NCBI RefSeq assembly: GCF_004791165.1
Contig: NZ_SRUZ01000003.1
Location: forward strand, 124,001-188,000
DNA length: 64,000 nt
Source of the DNA: Mesorhizobium sp. M8A.F.Ca.ET.218.01.1.1
GTDB taxonomy: Bacteria > Pseudomonadota > Alphaproteobacteria > Rhizobiales > Rhizobiaceae
Reading direction: 5' to 3'
Part shown: piece by piece, positions 34,563 through 42,670 of the stretch
Numbering within the stretch: position 1 is the stretch's first letter
How the letters are laid out: the number at the start of each line of letters is the position of its first letter
Made by a program: the position numbers and the translations under genes
Notes under the pieces: model-generated
What the model saw: only the letters and a program-made list of their open reading frames with translations
Told to the model about the DNA's origin: nothing
Databases searched by the model: none

Positions 34563-35396
34563 ATGAGAGGTGTTCTCTCCGACAGGATGGGCGCGGCGCT
34601 GTTGATGGCGCCGCTGCTCCTGTTCCTCGTCCTGGCCTATGCCTGGCCGTTTCTCGGCGTGGTGAAGTGGAGCTTCACCTTGCCAACGCCCGGGCTTGGC
34701 CAGTACCAAGCGTTGCTCACCGACGATCTGGTGCAGTCGGTGTTCATCCGCACGCTGCGCATCGCGGCCATCGTCACTGTTGTGTCGGTCGCCGCCGCCT
34801 ATGCCATCACGGTCGTCTGGGTGCGCGGCAGCCCGGCGCAGCGCCTCATCGCCGAATTCTGCATCCTGGTGCCGTTCTGGATCTCGGTGCTGACGCGCGC
34901 CTTCGGCTGGGTGGCGCTTTTGTCCAACCGCGGCCTCATCAACACCTGGCTGCAGTCCATCGGTTTCATCTCCGAACCGCTGACTTTGGTGCGCAACGAA
35001 TTCGGCGTCATCGTCGGCATGACGCATTTCCTCATTCCTTTCGCCGTCTTTCCGTTGGCGTCAGCCATGCGCAGCCTGGACGAGCGCGTGCTGCTCGCGG
35101 CGCGCGGGCTGGGTTCCAGCCGCATGCGCACCTTCTGGACGGTGTTCGTGCCGATGACGCGCTCCGGCATCATCGGCTCCGCGATGATCGTCTTCGTCTT
35201 CTCGCTCGGCTTCTTCGTCACGCCGGCGATTCTCGGCGGCGGCCGCAGCGTGATGATCGCCGAATTGATCTATCTCCGGATATTCCAGAGCCCGGACTGG
35301 GGACTGGGGGCCGCGATCAGCGTCGTGCTGGTGGTCTTCGTCGGCGCCCTGATGGCGCTGCTCTTCCGATACGTCAAACCGAAGCAACTGGTGTAG
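34563..35396 (+). CDS. ABC transporter permease, PotB-like
   Basis: A 277-residue inner-membrane permease with about six transmembrane segments and the EAA-type cytoplasmic loop (LAARGLGSSRMRTFWTVFVPMTRSGIIGSA, about residues 178-207) that contacts the ATPase. It starts 22 bases after the binding-protein gene and ends 4 bases before the next permease gene, so it is clearly in the same operon. The family moves polyamines or related solutes. No anomalies seen. Confidence 0.9.
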   Translation: MRGVLSDRMGAALLMAPLLLFLVLAYAWPFLGVVKWSFTLPTPGLGQYQALLTDDLVQSVFIRTLRIAAIVTVVSVAAAYAITVVWVRGSPAQRLIAEFCILVPFWISVLTRAFGWVALLSNRGLINTWLQSIGFISEPLTLVRNEFGVIVGMTHFLIPFAVFPLASAMRSLDERVLLAARGLGSSRMRTFWTVFVPMTRSGIIGSAMIVFVFSLGFFVTPAILGGGRSVMIAELIYLRIFQSPDWGLGAAISVVLVVFVGALMALLFRYVKPKQLV

Positions 35397-35400
35397 CGTG

Positions 35401-36216
35401 ATGCCGACCTATCGCCCCGGACCCGTCTCGCTGATCCTCGCCGTGCTGGTGGCGCTGTTCCTGCTGTTGCCGCTGCTGGCCGTCATTCCGGTCTCGCTGA
35501 CGCCGAGCCGCATGCTGGCAATGCCGACGGGTGAATTGTCGCTGCGCCACTATCGCTCGCTGATCGAGGACCCGCGCTGGCTCCAGTCGATCCTGCTTTC
35601 GATCCGGATCGGCATCGTCAGCAGCACTATTTCAACCGTACTGGCGCTTAGTTTCAGCCTCGGCGTCTGGATGTTCCAGCCGCGCTTTACGGCAGCCCTG
35701 GTCGGTTTCGTGCTGCTGCCGATGGTTGTGCCGCCGGTGGTCTCGGCGGTGACGCTCTACTTCCTGCTCACCTCGATCTCAGGCGTCAGTTCCTTCTTCG
35801 GCTACGACACCTGGCTCGGCGTTGCCATGGCGCATTCGGTGATGACGGTGCCGTTCGCGACGGTGTTGATCCTGGTCTCGCTCAGCCAGCTCGATCGGCG
35901 CATCGACCTCGCCGCGCGCGGCCTTGGTGCAAGCGTGTGGGAACGCGCCACGCGCGTCATTATGCCCAACATCAAGTTTGGCATCGTCACCGCGGCACTG
36001 CTCTCATTCGTACTCTCATGGGAAGAGATCGGCGTCACCCTGTTCATCACCTCGGTCAACGCCATCACGCTGCCGCGCCTGATGTGGATGGGCCTGCGCG
36101 ACAACATCGACCCGGCGATCGCGGCGCTTTCCGTGATATTGATCATCATCACCGTGCTGGTTCTGGCGGTGAGGAGCTTCGTGGTCAGGCTGAACCGGGA
36201 GAGCAAGCCGGTCTAG
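35401..36216 (+). CDS. ABC transporter permease, PotC-like
   Basis: A 271-residue permease with about six membrane segments and the EAA loop LAARGLGASVWERATRVIMPNIKFGIVTA. It pairs with the PotB-like permease and is last in the rightward operon. ATG 35401 is chosen; GTG at 35398 is an alternative adjacent start. Its TAG stop shares the palindrome CTAG (36213-36216) with the stop of the convergent hydratase-family gene. Confidence 0.9.
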   Translation: MPTYRPGPVSLILAVLVALFLLLPLLAVIPVSLTPSRMLAMPTGELSLRHYRSLIEDPRWLQSILLSIRIGIVSSTISTVLALSFSLGVWMFQPRFTAALVGFVLLPMVVPPVVSAVTLYFLLTSISGVSSFFGYDTWLGVAMAHSVMTVPFATVLILVSLSQLDRRIDLAARGLGASVWERATRVIMPNIKFGIVTAALLSFVLSWEEIGVTLFITSVNAITLPRLMWMGLRDNIDPAIAALSVILIIITVLVLAVRSFVVRLNRESKPV

Positions 36217-37001
36217 ACAAACCGTACCGAGACGCGGCCAAATTTGCCCAAATCGCCGATCACTTCATCACCAGCCTCGACGCGTATCGGCGTCACGCAA
36301 GTGCCCGTGATCACCGCCTGTCCCGGCTGGAGCGCTATGCCCAGGCCCGACAGTTCGTTGACGATCCATGTGAGCGCAATACGCGGGTCGCCTAACACCG
36401 CCGCGCCGGTTCCGTCGTGCCTCGACTTGCCCGAAACAAGACCGGTCACCGGGTGTTCCGCGAGGTTCACGTCACGCCATTCGTCTTGCGTGGGCTGGCC
36501 GATGACGAACAGATTGGCACAGGCATTGTCCGCTATCAGCTGTGGCGCACCGACGGCGCGGAAATCGTCGTAGCGCGAGTCCGGTATTTCTATCGCCGGA
36601 TGCAAGGTCGCCACGGCATCTATCACCTCGGCGATTTCATAAGGCGCCGGGCGCGTCGGGATCTGGCGGCCAAAACGGAAAGCGAATTCGATCTCGGCGA
36701 CCCGCATCTTGCTCGTCGCGAGCGAGACGGTCCCGCCAACCGCGACCGCTTTCTCTGCCAGCAGGCGCCCGGCCATCGGGCCGTCGACATTGATATGCCT
36801 TTGACCGGCAAGACTGGTTGCCGCGATCTTCCAGCCGAAAAGCGGGACCGCCGAACGATCCATGACATGGGCCTGGATGGCATAGCCTTCGGTCCGTGTC
36901 TTCGGGCGAAGCTCCTCAGGTATGGCGTCGAGATGGGTGCCATGATCCCAATGGCTTACCAGCAGACGCGACGCGGCTTTGGCCTTTTGTGGATCGAGCA
37001 T
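36213..37001 (-). CDS. 2-keto-4-pentenoate hydratase / fumarylacetoacetate hydrolase-family protein
   Basis: A 262-residue enzyme of the MhpD/FAH superfamily. Conserved segments include VPLFGWKIAATSLAGQRHINVDGP, the metal-site EIEFAFRFG (acidic residues near 104-106) and HPAIEIPDSRYDDF. Such enzymes hydrate 2-keto-4-enoates or cleave acylpyruvates in the meta-cleavage type degradation of aromatics or amino acids. It faces the ABC importer operon tail to tail, which suggests, without proving, that it degrades part of the imported compound. ATG 37001 is chosen by homology; the frame is open upstream. Confidence 0.85.
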   Translation of the reverse strand: MLDPQKAKAASRLLVSHWDHGTHLDAIPEELRPKTRTEGYAIQAHVMDRSAVPLFGWKIAATSLAGQRHINVDGPMAGRLLAEKAVAVGGTVSLATSKMRVAEIEFAFRFGRQIPTRPAPYEIAEVIDAVATLHPAIEIPDSRYDDFRAVGAPQLIADNACANLFVIGQPTQDEWRDVNLAEHPVTGLVSGKSRHDGTGAAVLGDPRIALTWIVNELSGLGIALQPGQAVITGTCVTPIRVEAGDEVIGDLGKFGRVSVRFV

Positions 37002-37260
37002 GGTCAGCTCCCGAATCTGGGAAAATGGCCCGCTGCCGGGCGTTGATGGTGCTTGCGGTGCGCAACCGGTATCGCTATGCCGCGTCCGCTGAGGAGATTG
37101 TCGGCAAGTCGTATTTTCGAGATCATCGGCATTCATCATCGAGACGACGAATCGGCAAACCTGTCCGTGCGGCAAATGGTTATATATGGCAAAGCGTCTA
37201 GAACGCGGAAGAGCTTCTGGCAGGCAAGGGTCGGTGGCGCAACAGGCGAGGGGAAGAACG

Positions 37261-37668
37261 ATGACCGCGCCCGGTGATTTGCAGCAGGCCCTGTTCCTCA
37301 GGTTGAAAAGCGATGCGTCGCTGTCGGCGCTGCTCGGCGGCGCCGGGCTGCTCGAGCGGGCAACCGACACCGCCGCCTTTCCCTATGTGACTTCAGGCCA
37401 GACCTCGGCTTTTGACTGGGATACCGGCGCCGAGAATAACGACGACCAGCTGATCACGCTGCATGTCTGGTCGAAGGCCCATGGTGAAGCCGAAACGCTT
37501 GCCATCATGGCCGCCATCAAGGCGCGCCTTGCCGACGCGGTGCTGGTGATCGGCCCGCGTGGACAGACGCGGCTGTCGCTGGAATTCACCGAGGCGCGTT
37601 ATGATGAGGAATTGCTTGTCCATCATGGTCTGCTGCGATTCCGAGCGCTGACGCAGGAAAACGCCTGA
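37261..37668 (+). CDS. DUF3168 phage/GTA tail-completion-like protein
   Basis: A 135-residue protein beginning MTAPGDLQQALFLRLKSDASLSALLGG and containing FPYVTSGQTSAFDWDTGAENNDDQLITLHVWSKAHGEAETLAI, the DUF3168 pattern found in phage tail-completion proteins and in gene-transfer-agent clusters. No capsid, portal, tail or protease genes lie nearby, so it is solitary here and may be a remnant or a recruited domain. A strong AGGGGAAG site precedes ATG 37261. Divergent from the hydratase-family gene. Confidence 0.8.
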   Translation: MTAPGDLQQALFLRLKSDASLSALLGGAGLLERATDTAAFPYVTSGQTSAFDWDTGAENNDDQLITLHVWSKAHGEAETLAIMAAIKARLADAVLVIGPRGQTRLSLEFTEARYDEELLVHHGLLRFRALTQENA

Positions 37669-37838
37669 CGCGCTTTCAATATCATCGAAACGGAGTCTAG
37701 ACTGGGCTTTCGCGGGGTTCACTGGTGGGGCGGTGAATCCAGATTGTCTATCTCGCGTTGCAGGGGTGTGGCGAGCATGGGTTCAGGGCCGTTCACTGTT
37801 CATTTCACGTTCAGCACCGATGCGTTACAACGCCGGTC

Positions 37839-38138
37839 ATGAAAACGCTTCGCTCCCATTTCCGAACCGCGACCCTGGCGCTTAGTGCCGCCGGGATGTT
37901 TGCGTCGCAGGCAATGGCGATACCGGCGATCGCGCCCGATCAGCCCACCCCGATCGTCCTGGCCGCATCCGACTGCTATGCGATCGGTCAGCAGGTGGCC
38001 CAGCAGAATGGTGGAACACTCGCCAAGGCCTCGGCGTCGACGCGTGGCGGCCAGCCGGTCTGCGTTATCGTCGTCCTCGTGCCGGGCAAGGACGGGCAGC
38101 GTCCGCGCCGCTCCGAAATCGTCGTTCCGCAGAACTGA
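37839..38138 (+). CDS. Small periplasmic protein upstream of feuP (FeuN-like position)
   Basis: A 99-residue protein with a Sec signal (TATLALSAAGMFASQAMA, cleavage about residue 27) and a short mature domain: SDCYAIGQQVAQQNGGTLAKASASTRGGQPVCVIVVLVPGKDGQRPRRSEIVVPQN, with two cysteines that may form a disulfide and a PepSY-like flavour. In Sinorhizobium a small periplasmic protein, FeuN, encoded just upstream of feuP, inhibits the FeuQ kinase; this gene has the same position, size class and localisation. I did not verify sequence similarity, so the symbol is withheld. Confidence 0.75.
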   Translation: MKTLRSHFRTATLALSAAGMFASQAMAIPAIAPDQPTPIVLAASDCYAIGQQVAQQNGGTLAKASASTRGGQPVCVIVVLVPGKDGQRPRRSEIVVPQN

Positions 38139-38228
38139 CGCAGTCTTCTCGTCCTACAGGGCTCCGTTTCCCAGGCCGCCGGAATCGGCCTATATCTGAA
38201 ACCTCAGTCAACAGGCATTGGTCCCCGC

Positions 38229-38894
38229 ATGCGCGTACTCGTCGTCGAGGATGACAAGGATCTCAACCGGCAGATTTCCGATGCGCTGGTCGATGCCGGC
38301 TATGTCGTCGACCGTGCCTTCGATGGCGAGGAGGGTCATTTCCTCGGCGACACGGAGCCTTACGATGCCGTCGTGCTCGACATCGGCCTGCCGCAGATGG
38401 ACGGCATCAGCGTGGTCGAGCGTTGGCGTCGCGGCGGCCGCAAGATGCCGGTGCTGATCCTGACCGCGCGTGACCGCTGGAGCGACAAGGTCTCGGGCAT
38501 CGACGCCGGCGCCGACGACTACGTCACCAAGCCGTTCCACATCGAGGAGGTACTGGCACGGGTCAGGGCCCTGATCCGCCGCGCCGCCGGCCACGCCTCG
38601 TCGGAACTGACCTGTGGGCCGCTGCGTCTCGACACCAAGGCTTCGAAGGCCGATGTCAATGGCGTGCCGCTGAAATTGACCTCGCACGAATTCCGGCTGC
38701 TTGCCTATCTGATGCACCACATGGGCGAGGTCGTTTCGCGCACCGAACTGGTCGAGCATCTCTACGACCAGGATTTCGACCGCGATTCCAACACGATCGA
38801 GGTCTTTGTCGGGCGGCTGCGCAAGAAGATGGGCATCGACATGATCGAAACCGTGCGCGGCATGGGCTACCGCATGCGTGAGCCGGAGGCGTAA
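38229..38894 (+). CDS. feuP: OmpR/PhoP-type response regulator FeuP
   Basis: A 221-residue regulator with receiver domain (Glu7/Asp8/Asp9 acidic pocket, phospho-acceptor Asp51 in VVLDIGLP, Lys near 100 in YVTKPF) and a C-terminal winged-helix DNA-binding domain (about 125-218). FeuP-FeuQ in rhizobia resembles PhoPQ and has been tied to iron uptake in R. leguminosarum and to osmoadaptation and cyclic glucan export in Sinorhizobium. The assignment rests on family plus synteny with ccmIEFH (cycHJKL), which follows feuQ as in R. leguminosarum. Its 3' end overlaps feuQ by 17 bases. Confidence 0.85.
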   Translation: MRVLVVEDDKDLNRQISDALVDAGYVVDRAFDGEEGHFLGDTEPYDAVVLDIGLPQMDGISVVERWRRGGRKMPVLILTARDRWSDKVSGIDAGADDYVTKPFHIEEVLARVRALIRRAAGHASSELTCGPLRLDTKASKADVNGVPLKLTSHEFRLLAYLMHHMGEVVSRTELVEHLYDQDFDRDSNTIEVFVGRLRKKMGIDMIETVRGMGYRMREPEA

Positions 38895-40311
38895 GGCGGA
38901 ACCGCTTCCTACCAACCCAACCGTGGGCAGACGGCTTTCGCTACGCGCTTGGCCGCGCTCGCTGACGTTCCGCGTTATCGCCTTCTCCACGGTATGGGCG
39001 ATCCTGACCCTGGTCGTCATCTTCACCCTGATCACCACGCTCTACCGCCAAGCCAGCGAGCGGGGCTTCGACAGTTTGCTGTCGGCGCATTTGTTCAACT
39101 TGATCGGCTCCATTGGCATTTCCGACAGCGGCGCGCTGACCGGCTCGCCCGATCTTGGCGACCTCCGTTTCTCGGAGCCGAATTCGGGCTGGTACTGGTC
39201 CGTCGAGCCCGCCTCGGAAGGCGTGCACGGCGATCTCCATTCGTCGTCCATGACCCGGACCATCCCGTCGCCCGATGTGGCGGATGTTCCTTTCAACGCC
39301 AATTTCCAGCGTAGCTATGCCGCGCAAGGCATCAACGGCGAGGAACTGGTCGTGTTCGAGAGCGAATTCGTTCTCGATGCCAAGAACCGCGCCGCGCGCT
39401 TCCGCGTCATGGGAAACAAGACCGAGCTGGAGCAGGAAATAGGGACCTTCCAGCGTCGCCTGCTGACCTATCTCAGCCTGTTCGGCATCGGAATGATCGC
39501 CATCAACGCCATCGCCATCCTGCTCGGGCTGCAGCCGCTGCGCAGGGTCAGGAACGCACTCGCCATGGTGCGCGAGGGCACCGCGCAGAAGCTCGACGGC
39601 CGCTTCCCGGCCGAGATCGAACCGTTGGCCAACGAAACCAACGCTTTGATCGAAAACAACAAACGCATTGTCGAGCGTTCGCGGACCCAGGTCGGCAACC
39701 TCGCCCATTCGCTGAAGACGCCGCTCGCCGTGCTGCTCAACGAGGGCCGGGCGCTTGGCGGCGCCAAGGGGCAGTTGATCGCCGAGCAGGCCGCCTCCAT
39801 GCAAAAGCAGATCGATCACTATTTGCAGCGCGCCCGCGTCGCGGCGCAGCGCGACAGCGTCGTCTACCGCACGCCCGTGGCGCCGCTGGTACAGCGCATG
39901 GTGCGTGTTTTGCAGAAGCTCAACCCGCGGACCAGCCTGTCGCTGTCGCTGCCGGCCACCGAGATCGTCTTTGCCGGCGAACGCGAGGACCTCGAGGAAC
40001 TGCTCGGCAATCTTCTCGAGAATGCGATGAAATGGGCAAGGAGTGCTGTCGCGGTCTCGGTCGTGCCCTTGGTCAGCAAGGATGAGAGCCTGTTCGAGAT
40101 CAGCATCGAGGATGACGGCCCTGGCATTCCCGAGGACAAGGCGCGCGAAGCCATGAAGCGCGGACGGCGCCTGGACGAGACAAAGCCGGGAACGGGCCTG
40201 GGCCTCGCCATCGTCGCCGACCTCGTCAACGAGTATGGAGGCGGCCTGGATCTGGGGCGTTCCGGCATGGGTGGTCTGAAGGCAGCGGTGCGATTGCGGA
40301 GCCTTCAGTGA
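38878..40311 (+). CDS. feuQ: Sensor histidine kinase FeuQ
   Basis: A 477-residue PhoQ-like kinase: first membrane segment about residues 28-50, periplasmic sensor domain to about 185, second membrane segment about 195-218, HAMP linker, HisKA with His277 in QVGNLAHSLKTPLAVLLNEG, and HATPase with NLLENAMKWA and TGLGLAIVADLV. It should phosphorylate FeuP in response to an envelope signal. The start at 38878 is GTG; a GTG at 38923 is a possible alternative. Overlap with feuP indicates coupled translation. Confidence 0.85.
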   Translation: MSRRRKAEPLPTNPTVGRRLSLRAWPRSLTFRVIAFSTVWAILTLVVIFTLITTLYRQASERGFDSLLSAHLFNLIGSIGISDSGALTGSPDLGDLRFSEPNSGWYWSVEPASEGVHGDLHSSSMTRTIPSPDVADVPFNANFQRSYAAQGINGEELVVFESEFVLDAKNRAARFRVMGNKTELEQEIGTFQRRLLTYLSLFGIGMIAINAIAILLGLQPLRRVRNALAMVREGTAQKLDGRFPAEIEPLANETNALIENNKRIVERSRTQVGNLAHSLKTPLAVLLNEGRALGGAKGQLIAEQAASMQKQIDHYLQRARVAAQRDSVVYRTPVAPLVQRMVRVLQKLNPRTSLSLSLPATEIVFAGEREDLEELLGNLLENAMKWARSAVAVSVVPLVSKDESLFEISIEDDGPGIPEDKAREAMKRGRRLDETKPGTGLGLAIVADLVNEYGGGLDLGRSGMGGLKAAVRLRSLQ

Positions 40312-40493
40312 CGTTTGCCCAGACCAATCGACACCAACGGGTGGCACATGCTATGGCGGCATATCGATTGACCTCATACTGGCCGGCGGCGGCCAAATTT
40401 CCGACAAATATCAATAGTATGGCCATGCCCACTTCTCAGATGATGCCACGCGCATCCATGGCAAGCTCCAACTCAGGAATACCGGTTGTTGGC

Positions 40494-40934
40494 ATGAAGA
40501 TTCGCGTCGCGCTTGTTTCCGCATTGCTGGCCGTGTCGGGCTGCACCACCTCGAGCGGCAAGGGCCCGACCGTGGCCGCGACCCCGGCCTCGACGCCCCC
40601 GGCCGGCGGCAAGGTCGTCACCAAGTCGATCATTTCCGCCATGGGCGGCGGCCTCATTGGCGGGTCTGTCGGCAATGGCCTGAGCGACACGGAAAAGCGC
40701 AGCGCGCTCGAGGCTGAATACAAGGCGCTTGAATACACGACGAGCGGGCAGAAGGTGGCGTGGAAGGGCGATCAGGCCTCGCGCCATGGCGAGGTCGTGC
40801 CAGCCCAACCTTACCGCGTTGGTTCGCAGGATTGCCGCCAGTATACGCAGACGGTGTTCACCGGCAGCGCCAGTGTCACGGCGCACGGAACAGCCTGCCG
40901 CAATGCCGACGGCGGCTGGACACCATTGACCTAG
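40494..40934 (+). CDS. Lipoprotein, 17-kDa surface-antigen-like
   Basis: A 146-residue lipoprotein: signal peptide with lipobox LAVSGC (acylated Cys at residue 17), then a short low-complexity linker and a glycine-zipper segment (IISAMGGGLIGGSVGNGLSDTEKRSALEAEYKALEY) typical of rickettsial 17-kDa surface-antigen-like outer-membrane lipoproteins, followed by GSQDCRQYTQTVFTGSASVTAHGTACRNADGGW with two cysteines. ATG 40494 is chosen because the signal begins there; the frame runs further upstream. It sits between feuQ and the ccm operon; a role in the envelope is likely but unspecified. Confidence 0.8.
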   Translation: MKIRVALVSALLAVSGCTTSSGKGPTVAATPASTPPAGGKVVTKSIISAMGGGLIGGSVGNGLSDTEKRSALEAEYKALEYTTSGQKVAWKGDQASRHGEVVPAQPYRVGSQDCRQYTQTVFTGSASVTAHGTACRNADGGWTPLT

Positions 40935-41058
40935 CACGCCGGGTCCGGTTGCGACCCGGCCAGTTGATGTCGATCAAGGACATTCGGTGCGCCTGCCGTC
41001 AAAGCGTCGCAGGATGCCTGTGTTGGCAGGGCAGGGCTCTGCCTTTATTGGAAGAACC

Positions 41059-42195
41059 ATGCTGTTCTGGGTCATAGCCGCAATTCTCACGCTGGGCGCC
41101 AGTCTGGCGGTGCTTTTGCCGCTGGCTGGGGCTTCCAAGGGCGCGTCATCGAGCGGCGACCACGACCTGGAAGTCTATCGCGATCAATTAGCCGAACTCG
41201 ACCGCGATGCCGCGCGCGGCATGATCCGGCCCGCTGAGGCAGCCGAGGCGCGCGCCGAGATCGCCCGCCGCATCCTTCGCCTGGGTAACGCTGACATAAC
41301 CGGCAAGACGTCCGGCAGGGCGGCGTCGGTCACGGCACGGCTTGTCGCGACCGTGGCCGTGCTGGCGGTCCCGTTGGTCAGTTGGGGGTTCTACAGCCAG
41401 ATCGGCTCGCCTGACCTGCCGTCGCAGCCGCTCAGCGAGCGGCTGGCCAAGAACCCGGCCGACAGTTCGGTCGATGAGCTGGTGGCGCGCGCCGAAGCCC
41501 ACCTCGCGGCCAACCCTTCCGATGGGCGGGGCTGGGATGTGCTGGCGCCGGTTTATCTGCGCATGCAGCGCTTTGCCGACGCCGCGGCGGCCTACCGCAA
41601 CGCCATACGCCTCGACGGCGACAGCGCCGTACGCCAGGCCGGACTCGGTGAGGCGATCGCCGGTGCCGCGGGCGGTATTGTTTCGGCCGATGCCCAGGAT
41701 GCCTTCGAGGCGGCCTTGAGGCTTGACCCGGCCAATGCGAAAGCCAGCTTCTATCTGGCGATGGCATTGGCGCAGGAGGGCCGCGGCAAGGAAGCGGCCG
41801 CGGCCTGGCAGGTGATGCTCGGTAAACTGCCGCCGGATTCGCCATGGCGCGGCGCCGTCGAACAGGCACTGGCCAAATCCGGCTCCGAAGTCGCTTCCGG
41901 CGCGGCCCCGAAAGGCCCCGATGCCGGCGATGTCGACGCGGCATCCTCCATGTCGCCGCAGGACAGGGAAGCCATGATCAACACCATGGTCGCCGGCCTC
42001 GACGACAAACTTCGTCAAAATCCGCGCGACCCGGAAGGATGGATGCGGCTTGTTCGTTCCTATGTCGTGCTGGGCAAGACCGACCAGGCGCGCGATGCGC
42101 TGGGCCGCGCCATTGCGGTCTTTGGGGCCGACAGTGACGAAGCCAAGAAATTCACCGCCTTTGGCGCCTCGCTCGGCCTGACGGCGACGGAGTAG
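41059..42195 (+). CDS. ccmI: Cytochrome c maturation protein CcmI (CycH)
   Basis: A 378-residue component of system I cytochrome c maturation that chaperones apocytochrome c to the haem lyase. It has an N-terminal membrane segment ([20 protein letters not shown]), a second near 85-105 ([20 protein letters not shown]), and a periplasmic TPR domain ([27 protein letters not shown] and [30 protein letters not shown]). ATG 41059 is preferred to the frame's start 24 codons upstream. First gene of the ccmI-ccmE-ccmF-ccmH operon, eight bases before ccmE; it serves the c-type cytochromes at 13 kb. Confidence 0.93.
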   Translation: MLFWVIAAILTLGASLAVLLPLAGASKGASSSGDHDLEVYRDQLAELDRDAARGMIRPAEAAEARAEIARRILRLGNADITGKTSGRAASVTARLVATVAVLAVPLVSWGFYSQIGSPDLPSQPLSERLAKNPADSSVDELVARAEAHLAANPSDGRGWDVLAPVYLRMQRFADAAAAYRNAIRLDGDSAVRQAGLGEAIAGAAGGIVSADAQDAFEAALRLDPANAKASFYLAMALAQEGRGKEAAAAWQVMLGKLPPDSPWRGAVEQALAKSGSEVASGAAPKGPDAGDVDAASSMSPQDREAMINTMVAGLDDKLRQNPRDPEGWMRLVRSYVVLGKTDQARDALGRAIAVFGADSDEAKKFTAFGASLGLTATE

Positions 42196-42203
42196 AATTG
42201 GAT

Positions 42204-42647
42204 ATGACGCGCAAGCAGAAACGATTGTCGGTGATTGTGGGCGGCTTGGCTTTCCTCGCAGCCGCCACCGGCCTGACGTTCTATGCGCTTGGCCAGAAAG
42301 CGTCCTATTTCTACATGCCGGCCGATCTGACCACTGCCAGTGTGCAGCCCGGCCAGCGCATCAGGCTCGGCGGTTTGGTCGAAAAAGGCACCATCCAGCG
42401 CGGCCAGGGCGCGACGGTTGCCTTTTCGGTCACCGACACCCACAAATCGGTCAAGGTTACCTATACCGGCATCCTGCCCGACCTTTTCCGCGAAGAGCAG
42501 GGCGTCATCACCGAGGGCACCTTTGGCCCCGACGGCGTCTTTGTCGCCGACAGCGTGCTGGCCAAGCACGACGAGCGTTACATGCCCAAGGAAGTTGCCG
42601 ACGGCCTGAAGGCCAAGGGTGTCTGGCAGGAGAGCAAGAGTGAGTAA
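42204..42647 (+). CDS. ccmE: Cytochrome c maturation haem chaperone CcmE (CycJ)
   Basis: A 147-residue periplasm-facing haem chaperone with one N-terminal membrane anchor ([22 protein letters not shown]), the OB-fold domain (about 45-120, [18 protein letters not shown]...[21 protein letters not shown]) and the covalent haem-binding His122 in [13 protein letters not shown] 42204 is chosen; a TTG two codons upstream is also in frame. Second gene of the ccm operon; it delivers haem to CcmF/CcmH. Confidence 0.95.
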   Translation: MTRKQKRLSVIVGGLAFLAAATGLTFYALGQKASYFYMPADLTTASVQPGQRIRLGGLVEKGTIQRGQGATVAFSVTDTHKSVKVTYTGILPDLFREEQGVITEGTFGPDGVFVADSVLAKHDERYMPKEVADGLKAKGVWQESKSE

Positions 42648-42670
42648 TCCCGGCGGGAGAGCAGGCGGGA

